64,000 bases of DNA from Actinotignum sanguinis (lineage in GTDB: Bacteria; Actinomycetota; Actinomycetes; Actinomycetales; Actinomycetaceae): NCBI RefSeq assembly GCF_003957255.1, contig NZ_QDIE01000001.1:1-64000 (forward strand), written 5' to 3'. This document shows, in pieces, positions 35,522 through 43,241 of this stretch. Both the position numbers and the translations under genes were made by a program. The notes beneath the pieces were generated by a model. That model ran no database searches, was not told where the DNA came from, and saw only the letters and a program-made list of their open reading frames with translations. Each line of letters starts with the position of its first letter. Position 1 is the stretch's first letter.

Positions 35522-36151
35522 CTATCCTAGCCCGGCCAGCCACGCGAGGGCGCCACCGCCCATGAGCCACGGCCCGAGCGGAATGGAATCATCCACGGTG
35601 AGCCGGGCGCTCAGCACCCGCACCGCGGCAAAGATACCCGCGCCCACGAGGCTCATAAGCAGGCCGAGCCCAAGGCGCGGCCCCGTCCACCACCCCAGCA
35701 CGATGAGCATTTTGACATCACCCCATCCGAGCTGGGCAAAACGATGCACCACGTAACCACCGAGGCCAGCCACGGCTCCAATAGCACTATCCTCCCACTG
35801 CCCTCGCAGCGCGATGCCCGTAAGCGCAGCTCCCCCGGCCGCCGCCAGCAGCGGATCAGGAAGGAGTTGCACCCGCGAGTCCACGACCGCGGCAAGAGCC
35901 AGGCATGCCCCGCTTACCGCCTCGCAAAGGAGCGCGAGCATACCGGCACCCAGCAGCGCTCCGGCGCCCGGGAACACCCCGGCAGAATTACCGGCACCCG
36001 TATCAATAACCGGGCTACCGCCCCCAAGTGCACCCACCGAACGTGACCACCCCAGCCCCGCCCAGCACAGGCTCACACCCACGACGAGCAACACCGCTAC
36101 CGCCGGGCTGAGAGCGCCCCGCAGGATACGTTCACGGGAAAAGAAGTTCAT
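35522..36151 (-). CDS. A24-family prepilin leader peptidase homologue
   Basis: A 209-residue membrane protein with about six hydrophobic segments. The two aspartates of the aspartyl prepilin peptidases are at D91 (VVDSRVQLLPDP) and D145 (GWGDVKM, the GxGD motif). It lacks the N-terminal methyltransferase domain with cysteines, as do short TadV/CpaA-like forms. This gene between mltG/aroE and aroC is conserved in Actinobacteria. No pilin or secretion gene is in the window, so its substrates must lie elsewhere. Confidence 0.85.
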   Translation of the reverse strand: MNFFSRERILRGALSPAVAVLLVVGVSLCWAGLGWSRSVGALGGGSPVIDTGAGNSAGVFPGAGALLGAGMLALLCEAVSGACLALAAVVDSRVQLLPDPLLAAAGGAALTGIALRGQWEDSAIGAVAGLGGYVVHRFAQLGWGDVKMLIVLGWWTGPRLGLGLLMSLVGAGIFAAVRVLSARLTVDDSIPLGPWLMGGGALAWLAGLG

Positions 36152-36306
36152 GCGCTCAGATTACGGATGCCCACGTATCGGGGCGATGCCACGCCTGCGC
36201 CCTGTGGATAGCAGGGCCGCGCGAGCAACCTGGGGATAAATTCCGGCACCGCCGCATCGATACATGCCAGATTCGCGCTGCGCCGTCGTACCTATGCGCA
36301 GCTACG

Positions 36307-37638
36307 CTAGTGGTCCTTTTTCTCTCCGTCCGGGTGAGCGGCGTACCATTCGCGGAACTCAGCCTGGAAACGCATCTGCTCCTCGTAATCGGCCGTGAAC
36401 TTCGTTTCCCCGGTTTCCAGATTAACGGTGGTGAAATAGAGCCAATTGCCTTCCGCCGGATTGACAGCCGCTTCAATGGCTTGTACCCCGGGCGCCCCGA
36501 TAGCGGTGGGCGGTAGGCCCTTGACACGGTAGGTGTTATACGGATTATCCGCGTCCAATTCCGCCCGCGTGGGCACCCCGCCGGATTTGCCTACCCCGTA
36601 GAGCACGGTGGAGTCCATCTGCAGGCGCCCGGCTACTTCCGGCGCATTATCCCCGAGCCGGTTCTCAATGACTCGGGCGACCTTCGGGTAATCGGCCGGG
36701 TGCCCTTCACGTTCCACGATAGAAGCGGTGGTGAGCACTGCTTGCCACCGGCTCCGCTCTGCCCCACTGGCTTCTAGGCGCCCAACCTGGACTTCCACCA
36801 TCTGCTGGAGCGCCTCGGTCACCGTGGTATTCGGATCAAAATCGTAGGTGGCGGGCGCCAGCCAGCCTTCCACATTCCCGCCGGCTTCCGCAGGCAGACC
36901 AATAGCTGCGGCGTCGTTCATCGCATCTTCGACCACCCCGACATCGATGTCCATAAGATTGCCGAGCCGGTCACGCACCTGCCATTTGGTAAAGCCTTCG
37001 GGAATCGTCACTTTAATCGTGGCGGCATTAGCCGGATCCAGCAGGGCGGAAAGAGCCGCGGAAGCGGACATCTGCTCGCGCAGCGTATACGCCCCGGCCT
37101 GGATGCCCGTGGAGCGCGGATCACGGGAAAAGACATCGATAAATGCGCCTTCGGTGGCAACAATATTTTTTTCGGCGAGTACCGCTGCGATCTGCCGCCC
37201 GGTAGCCCCTTCCGGAATCCGCACCACCACCTGGCCGGTTCCTTCTCCGCTGTAGTCGCGCACGGTATCGGAGCTGTGCAGCAAGCGCGGGAAGAAAATA
37301 ACAGCCGCCGCGGTGAGCGCGGTAACAAGAAGAACGGTAATGATCCCGGTGGTGATCCTCTTGCGGCGCCGCAGCCGGGCCCGCTCCGTACGCCGCGCGG
37401 CCGCCCGGCGCCTCGCCTCCGCGGCATTGCGGCCTTCCGAATTTCGGCCCGATGAGTTGCGCCCCGCCGGCATCCGCCCGGAACTTCCGCGCCCCTGGGC
37501 ACCGCGCCCGTGCGGCTGGCTTCCGCGTGCACCGCCCCGCGGCACACTCGCCCCGTGAGAGCTTCGCCGCGCGCCCGATTGGCGACGGCGCGGGGTATCG
37601 GCGTCGTCCGCACTCAAGCGGTCAAAAACGTCACTCAT
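36307..37638 (-). CDS. mltG: Endolytic murein transglycosylase MltG
   Basis: A 443-residue protein that cleaves nascent glycan strands. A long, basic Arg/Gly/Ser-rich cytoplasmic tail (about 1-105) precedes one membrane helix (about 112-135: ITTGIITVLLVTALTAAAV), a LysM-like region and the YceG domain with IVEREGHPADYPKVA (catalytic Glu), LQMDSTVLYG and YNTYRVKGLPPTAIGAPG. ATG 37638 has GAAAGG upstream and overlaps ruvX by 8 bp. The C-terminus ends in acidic and Lys residues. Confidence 0.93.
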   Translation of the reverse strand: MSDVFDRLSADDADTPRRRQSGARRSSHGASVPRGGARGSQPHGRGAQGRGSSGRMPAGRNSSGRNSEGRNAAEARRRAAARRTERARLRRRKRITTGIITVLLVTALTAAAVIFFPRLLHSSDTVRDYSGEGTGQVVVRIPEGATGRQIAAVLAEKNIVATEGAFIDVFSRDPRSTGIQAGAYTLREQMSASAALSALLDPANAATIKVTIPEGFTKWQVRDRLGNLMDIDVGVVEDAMNDAAAIGLPAEAGGNVEGWLAPATYDFDPNTTVTEALQQMVEVQVGRLEASGAERSRWQAVLTTASIVEREGHPADYPKVARVIENRLGDNAPEVAGRLQMDSTVLYGVGKSGGVPTRAELDADNPYNTYRVKGLPPTAIGAPGVQAIEAAVNPAEGNWLYFTTVNLETGETKFTADYEEQMRFQAEFREWYAAHPDGEKKDH

Positions 37639-38110
37639 TATCGCCTTTCGCTTCGGTACTCGCCGCCACGAGTTCGCCGGCCGGTGCGCCGGTGAGCCTC
37701 TCTGCTTCCAACGCATTATTAAGAATAACGGTCGCCGCGACCTGGTCAACAACGGCGCGGTGGCTCCGCGAGCTGCGCCCGGCCTCGTGCAATTGGGCAT
37801 GGGCGGCCACCGTGGAGAGCCGCTCGTCGAATAAACGCACCGGAACCGGAGCGATACGCCGGGCTAAACGCCGCGCCCACCTGCGCGAATACTTCGCGGA
37901 GGAGCCTTCACTCCCATCCATATTGCGCGGCAAACCCACGATAACTTCAATGGCGCCGCGCTCGCGCACCTCGCGAGCAACTTCACTCACGTCCGTGCCG
38001 TTCGCCCGGAGCGTGGCGACCGGAGTGGCGAGGATGCCGTCGCTATCGCAACTGGCCACGCCGGTACGCGCCCGTCCTACGTCCACTCCGATCCGCACGC
38101 CTCGCCGCAT
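37631..38110 (-). CDS. ruvX: RuvX/YqgF family Holliday junction resolvase-like protein
   Basis: A 159-residue RNase H-fold protein with GVDVGRARTGVA, VGLPRNMDGSEG and DERLSTVAA, the conserved acidic motifs. YqgF is implicated in 16S rRNA 3' processing; a Holliday-junction role is by annotation. It overlaps alaS by 1 bp and mltG by 8 bp, the conserved alaS-yqgF-mltG order. Confidence 0.93.
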   Translation of the reverse strand: MRRGVRIGVDVGRARTGVASCDSDGILATPVATLRANGTDVSEVAREVRERGAIEVIVGLPRNMDGSEGSSAKYSRRWARRLARRIAPVPVRLFDERLSTVAAHAQLHEAGRSSRSHRAVVDQVAATVILNNALEAERLTGAPAGELVAASTEAKGDNE

Positions 38111-40791
38111 TAGCCGCGCAGCTCCGCTTCCAGAACCGCGAGGGCTTCATCCAGCTTCGTCACATCCGAACCGCCGCCCTGCGCGAGATCCGGCTTACCG
38201 CCACCGCCCCCGCCCAGGATCTTCGCCGCGCGCGAAACCAGTGCCCCGGCCTTCAGACCGGCCGTACGTGCCGCCTCGGAAGCCGCCACCACAATAAGGG
38301 GACGCCCGTTGCTAACTCCGGTAATAATGATGACGAAATCATCGGACGGTGCCAACCGCCCGCGGATCTCCGTGGCGAGCACGCGCAGGTCATCCGCACT
38401 CTCCACCACGCCGAGGTGGGCACGGTAGAGCGCGCGATCACCCAGGTGCACGCCCTGGGAAATAACCGTGTCAACCTGCCCCACAATATCTTTCTGGCGC
38501 AGCGCCGCGATTTGTTTTTCAGCCGCCTTGAGCTTGCCGAGCATCGTGTCGATGCGCTCGGGAAGCTCCTCCGGGCGCACCCCCATCATCGCGGTGAGCT
38601 GCGAAACCAGCGCGCGTTCACGCGCCCCTTGCGCGTAGGCACTTTCGCCCACGAGCGCATCAATACGGCGCACTCCCGAACCGATGGAGGATTCACCCAG
38701 GACGGTAATCATCCCGATTTCACCGGTATTCGCCACGTGGGTGCCGGCGCAGAATTCCCGCGACCAGGCATCGTCAATGGAAACCACCCGCACGATATCG
38801 CCGTATTTCTCCCCGAAGAGCATCTGCGCCCCGAGTTTCTTGGCTTCTTCAATCGGGTATTCCGCCCACGTAACTTCCAGGTTGTCCTGGAGGCGTTCAT
38901 TGGCGCGCGCCTCAATCTGCGTCATCACGTCCACCGGGATTTGCGAACCGTGGCGGAAATCGAAACGCAGCCGCGAGGGGGCATCTTCGGAGCCCGCCTG
39001 GGTGGCCTGCTCACCAATAAATTCGTGGAGCACCTTGTGAATCATATGGGTAGCGGTATGCGCCTGGGCAATCCGATGGCGGCGTAGGGTATCGATCTGC
39101 GCGTGGACAATATCGCCCACCGCGATGGTCCCTTCGGTCAGCGAGCCGCGATGCACGTGCAAGCCCTTGACGGGTGCCTGCACGTCTACGACGTCGAACA
39201 TACCGCCCCCGGCTACGCTGATGGTGCCGTGATCGGCAAGCTGCCCACCCATTTCGGCGTAGAACGGGGTCTTGTCCAAAATAACATCAGCATCGGAGGG
39301 AGCCGTGACCGCAGGTACCGGCACCCCGTTTTCAAGGATCGCCACCACGCGCGCTTCCGCGGCCTTTTCAAAGTATCCGAGGAACGAGGTGGGCCCACCC
39401 TGCGCGTCGAGAATCTCGTGGTACACGTGCGCGTCCACGTGCCCGGTTTTCTTTGCCTGGGCATCGGCGCGCGCCCGCTCGCGCTGCTCGGTCATGAGGG
39501 CCCGGAAGCCCTTTTCGTCCACGGCCACGCCCTTCTCAGCCGCCATTTCGAGCGTGAGATCAATGGGGAACCCGTAAGTATCATGCAGCGTGAAAGCGGC
39601 CGATCCGGGAATAATGACCTTGCCGGTATGGGGCGCGTTTGTCGCGGAATCCACGGCCGCCGCGAAAATCTGTTCACCGGTAGCCAGGGTGCGCCGGAAA
39701 GCGGCTTCTTCTTCCACCGCCACCTGGTGAATCTGCCCGAAGTTCGCCTCCAGATCGGGGTAGGACTCCTTCATGGCATTCTTCGAGGTTTCCACCAGGT
39801 CACCGAGGACCGCGGCATCCACCCCGAGCAAGCGGACCGAACGAATGGCGCGCCGCATAAGCCGGCGCAGTACGTAGCCGCGTCCGTCGTTGCCCGGGCG
39901 CACGCCGTCGTTAATAAGCATCATGGCCGAGCGCACGTGGTCAGCGATAACGCGCATGCGAACGTCGTCTTCTTCGTTCGCGCCGTAGGTACGCCCGGTG
40001 AGTTCCTGGGTGCGGGCGATAACCGGCCACACCTCATCGGTTTCGTACATATTATTTTTGCCCTGGAGCAGGAAGGCGATACGCTCCAGGCCCGCACCGG
40101 TATCGATGGCGGTTTGGTCCAGCTCCCCGAGCAGCGGGTAGTCACTGCCGGAGCCTTCTCCGCGCCGATACTGGTCGAAAACGAGGTTCCACACTTCCAG
40201 GTAGCGATCCCCGCCCGGGTCCACGGTTCCGCCCACCGCATCCGGGCCGTATTCGGGCCCGCGGTCATAATGAATTTCCGCGCAGGGTCCGGCCGGTCCA
40301 GGCTGGCCCGTGGACCAGAAAATTTCTTCCCGGGTCAGCTTGACGATATGGGCCGGATTCACGCCTACCTCAACGAGCTTCGCGAAGGAGACTTCATCTT
40401 CTTCCCAGATGGTCACCCACATCCGCTCGATATCCAGGCCGTAGCCGCCTTCCTCCAGCGGCGCGCACAGCAGCCCGAAGGCCAGGTCGATAGCGCCTTC
40501 CTTGAAGTAGTCCCCGAAGGAGAAATTGCCGCACATCTGGAAGAACGTACCGTGCCGCGTGGTTTTGCCAACGTTATCGATGTCGTTCGTACGGATGCAC
40601 TTCTGTACCGAGGCTACCCTCGGCCACGGAGCTCGCTGAGTTCCCACGATATAAGGAATGAAGGGAACCATGCCGGCAATCGTGAACAAAATGGAAGGAT
40701 CGGGCGACACGAGGGGCACGGACGGCTCAATATGATGGTCGTGCTTCGCGAAGTAATCCAGCCAGCGCCGGCGAATCTCAGCGGTGCGCAT
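38110..40791 (-). CDS. alaS: Alanyl-tRNA synthetase
   Basis: An 893-residue enzyme, full length. N-terminal class II core (RRRWLDYFAKHDHHIEPSVPLV), tRNA-recognition domain, editing domain with the zinc-site motifs HTATHMIHKVL and EFCAGTHVANTGEIG, and C-terminal Gly-rich segment GGGGGGKPDLAQGGG. It heads the run alaS-ruvX-mltG, about 240 bp after rpsD. Confidence 0.97.
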   Translation of the reverse strand: MRTAEIRRRWLDYFAKHDHHIEPSVPLVSPDPSILFTIAGMVPFIPYIVGTQRAPWPRVASVQKCIRTNDIDNVGKTTRHGTFFQMCGNFSFGDYFKEGAIDLAFGLLCAPLEEGGYGLDIERMWVTIWEEDEVSFAKLVEVGVNPAHIVKLTREEIFWSTGQPGPAGPCAEIHYDRGPEYGPDAVGGTVDPGGDRYLEVWNLVFDQYRRGEGSGSDYPLLGELDQTAIDTGAGLERIAFLLQGKNNMYETDEVWPVIARTQELTGRTYGANEEDDVRMRVIADHVRSAMMLINDGVRPGNDGRGYVLRRLMRRAIRSVRLLGVDAAVLGDLVETSKNAMKESYPDLEANFGQIHQVAVEEEAAFRRTLATGEQIFAAAVDSATNAPHTGKVIIPGSAAFTLHDTYGFPIDLTLEMAAEKGVAVDEKGFRALMTEQRERARADAQAKKTGHVDAHVYHEILDAQGGPTSFLGYFEKAAEARVVAILENGVPVPAVTAPSDADVILDKTPFYAEMGGQLADHGTISVAGGGMFDVVDVQAPVKGLHVHRGSLTEGTIAVGDIVHAQIDTLRRHRIAQAHTATHMIHKVLHEFIGEQATQAGSEDAPSRLRFDFRHGSQIPVDVMTQIEARANERLQDNLEVTWAEYPIEEAKKLGAQMLFGEKYGDIVRVVSIDDAWSREFCAGTHVANTGEIGMITVLGESSIGSGVRRIDALVGESAYAQGARERALVSQLTAMMGVRPEELPERIDTMLGKLKAAEKQIAALRQKDIVGQVDTVISQGVHLGDRALYRAHLGVVESADDLRVLATEIRGRLAPSDDFVIIITGVSNGRPLIVVAASEAARTAGLKAGALVSRAAKILGGGGGGKPDLAQGGGSDVTKLDEALAVLEAELRG

Positions 40792-40988
40792 ACGTATTTG
40801 TCTCCTTATGGCTTATGTGGCCGTTCCGACCACGCACCTATGGTACAGGCTCTCCCGCCCGGTATTTTCGAGGCACAGGCGGGAGTGGCTTATTTTTTAC
40901 GACGACGCCGCAGCTGCTCGCGGGGGCACTATAAAAGCAGCGGCGGGCATCGCTCTCACATAGCTATCAAAAAACTATGAAACAAAGA

Positions 40989-41016
40989 AAGGGCACACCT
41001 TTCCGGGTGCACCCTT
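40989..41016 (-). terminator. rpsD terminator
   Basis: On the minus strand AAGGGTGCACC pairs with GGTGTGCCCTT (11 pairs, two G-T) around a 6-nt loop, followed by TCTTTGTTT. It lies 18 bp past the rpsD stop. Confidence 0.85.
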
Positions 41017-41033
41017 CCTCAAGTCCCACATCT

Positions 41034-41654
41034 TTAGCGGGAGTAGTATTCGACGATCATCTGGACGTCAGCCTGGACCGGAACTTCCACGCGGCGCGGG
41101 CGGCGCACCAGGGTGAACTTCAGCTTCTCCAGGTCAACATCGAGATATTCGGGAACCGCGGGGAGCACATCGCGGTGCGCGCCCTGCGCTGCCACGAGGA
41201 ACTGCGGGGAAGCCTGCGACTTCGGCTTGACCTGCACCACCTGGCCCGGGGTCACGCGGTAGGACGGGAGGTTGACGATCTTGCCGTCTACCATGACGTG
41301 GGAGTGGCCCACAACCTGACGAGCCTGGGCGATGGTACGCGCGAAACCTGCGCGCAGCACCAGGGCATCCAGGCGCATTTCCAGCAGCTCGACGAGGTTT
41401 TCACCGGCCAGACCATCCTGGCGGCGCGCTTCTTCCCAGACGCGGCGCATCTGCGCTTCGCGGATGCCGTACTGGGCGCGCAGGCGCTGCTTTTCCTTGA
41501 GACGGACCGAGTAGTCGGAATCCTTGGTGCGGCCGCGGCCGTGCTCACCGGGACGGTAGGGGCGGCGCTGCATATAGCGCTCGGCCTTCGGGGTGAGGGC
41601 GATGCCCAGGGCGCGCGACTGACGCACGGCCTTACGAGAACGATTTCCTGCCAT
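41034..41654 (-). CDS. rpsD: 30S ribosomal protein S4
   Basis: A 206-residue S4 protein, single-gene unit as in many Actinobacteria. Motifs: KAVRQSRALGIALTPKAERYM, RPYRPGEHGRGR, and the S4 domain RLDALVLRAGFARTIAQARQVVGHSHVMVDG (RLDALV, ARQVVGHSH). ATG 41654 follows CAGGAGA; the upstream open frame is leader. S4 normally autoregulates; a leader of up to 110 nt is available, but no structure is claimed. Confidence 0.97.
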   Translation of the reverse strand: MAGNRSRKAVRQSRALGIALTPKAERYMQRRPYRPGEHGRGRTKDSDYSVRLKEKQRLRAQYGIREAQMRRVWEEARRQDGLAGENLVELLEMRLDALVLRAGFARTIAQARQVVGHSHVMVDGKIVNLPSYRVTPGQVVQVKPKSQASPQFLVAAQGAHRDVLPAVPEYLDVDLEKLKFTLVRRPRRVEVPVQADVQMIVEYYSR

Positions 41655-41765
41655 TGATAATCTCCTGTAGATGTACGTTCCAGCGCCGGGCGGCGCCGGT
41701 TCGGGGCCAACACAATCGGCTAAGACCCCAGGTGTTACTTCTCGCAAAGCAACCGAACTAGTGTA

Positions 41766-43109
41766 TCAGTTCTCCCGGTCGAGCACCTCGCGGTTATGCG
41801 CCAACCTCGGGGTGATATTCGCCTCGTAGCCGCGGGTGGTGGGTTCGTAATAGCGAGTGCCTTCCAAGCCCTCCGGCATAAATTGCATGGGGGCAATCCC
41901 TTCCTCGTAGTCGTGGGCGTACCGGTATCCTTCCCCGTAGCCTTGGGCAGCGGCACCTTTGAACGAGGCATTGCGCAGCGCGAGGGGCACCGGGGCGCTT
42001 TTCCCGGCCCGCACATCGGCAATGGCAGCGTTGATAGCGCGGTAGGCCCGGTTTGATTTCGGTGCGGTGGCCAGGTGGACCACGGCTTCCGCGAGGATAA
42101 TCCGCGCCTCGGGCATACCCACCAGCGCAACGGCCTGCGCCGCCGCGGTAGCGGTTTGCAGCGCGGAAGGATCGGCCATCCCCACATCCTCGGCGGCGGA
42201 AATCATGAGACGGCGCGCGATGAACCGCGGGTCCTCCCCCGCTTCTAGCATGCGTGCAAGATAGTGCATAGCCGCGTCCACATCCGAACCGCGGATCGAC
42301 TTAATAAAAGCGGAAATCACCTGGTAGTGTTCATCGCCATCGCGGTCGTAGCGCACGGTGGCGCCATCGGCGGCGCGGGCCACATCCTCCACGCTCACCC
42401 GGTGTTCCCCGCGAGCACGGGCCCCGTCCACCGCGGCTTCCAGAAGGGTGAGGCTGCGCCGCCCGTCCGCTCCGGCCAGGCGCACCAGATTGTATTCCGC
42501 ATCGTCGTCGAGAGTATATGCCCCGCCCAGCCCGCGCTCACTGGTGAGGGCCCGGTTGATGATGGCGCGGATATCGGCGTCGTTCAAACCCCGCAGCGTG
42601 ACGAGAAGCGAGCGCGAAAGCAGCGGTGCCACCACGGAAAAGGCCGGATTTTCGGTGGTCGCGGCCACCAGAATCACCCACCCGTTTTCCACGGCCGGTA
42701 GCAGCGCATCCTGCTGCGTTTTCGAGAAGCGATGCACCTCATCAATAAAAAGCACGGTTTCGGTACCGTTGCTCACCAGCTTGCGCCGGGCGCTTTCCAC
42801 CGCGGCCCGCACGTCTTTCACCCCGGCGCTCACCGCGGATAGCTCAATAAAATCGCGGTGCCCGGAGCGAGCAATAAGATACGCGAGAGTTGTTTTCCCA
42901 ACCCCCGGCGGTCCCCATAAAAATACGGACGACGGCGCAGACCCGGCCTCCGCGTCGATGAGGCGGCGCAAGGGCGCGCCGCGGGCGAGCACCTCATCCT
43001 GACCGACCACCTCGGCGGCCGTGCGCGGGCGCATGCGCACCGCCAGCGGGCCGGTGTCGGAATCGGGTAACCCGCGAGAATCAACTTGGCTGCTTTCAAA
43101 GAGATCCAC
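41766..43109 (-). CDS. rarA: Replication-associated recombination protein A (RarA/MgsA)
   Basis: A 447-residue AAA+ ATPase acting at stalled replication forks. Walker A GPPGVGKTT, Walker B FIDEVHRF, sensor ATTENPAFSV, and the C-terminal tetramerisation domain (RFIARRLMISAAEDVGMADP, GYRYAHDYEEGIA). The GTG start 43109 has both GGGAGG just upstream and a -10-like TAAACT 6 nt away, so it may be leaderless. It lies upstream of rpsD and alaS as in relatives. Confidence 0.95.
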   Translation of the reverse strand: MDLFESSQVDSRGLPDSDTGPLAVRMRPRTAAEVVGQDEVLARGAPLRRLIDAEAGSAPSSVFLWGPPGVGKTTLAYLIARSGHRDFIELSAVSAGVKDVRAAVESARRKLVSNGTETVLFIDEVHRFSKTQQDALLPAVENGWVILVAATTENPAFSVVAPLLSRSLLVTLRGLNDADIRAIINRALTSERGLGGAYTLDDDAEYNLVRLAGADGRRSLTLLEAAVDGARARGEHRVSVEDVARAADGATVRYDRDGDEHYQVISAFIKSIRGSDVDAAMHYLARMLEAGEDPRFIARRLMISAAEDVGMADPSALQTATAAAQAVALVGMPEARIILAEAVVHLATAPKSNRAYRAINAAIADVRAGKSAPVPLALRNASFKGAAAQGYGEGYRYAHDYEEGIAPMQFMPEGLEGTRYYEPTTRGYEANITPRLAHNREVLDREN

Positions 43110-43228
43110 CCTCCCAGTTTACGGGCTCAGCACGCAGGCTCACGCTCCGCTATGGGCGCCTACCGCAGAAGCTCCAGTTCAAGCGTTCAAAGATGGCTTA
43201 AAAACCGCTACTTTTCGGGAAAATGAGC

Positions 43229-43241
43229 GATAATAGGAGCA
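43229..43241 (+). promoter_or_regulatory. -10 element of the MMPL gene (leaderless)
   Basis: GATAAT at 43229-43234 lies 6 nt before ATG 43241. An AGGAG sits only 2 nt from the ATG, too close for normal initiation. An in-frame ATG at 43223 would be upstream of the -10. Confidence 0.55.

Noticed and set aside
39103-40980. 625-codon plus-strand open frame inside alaS
   Set aside because: Antisense of a definite alaS; no ribosome site or family motif.
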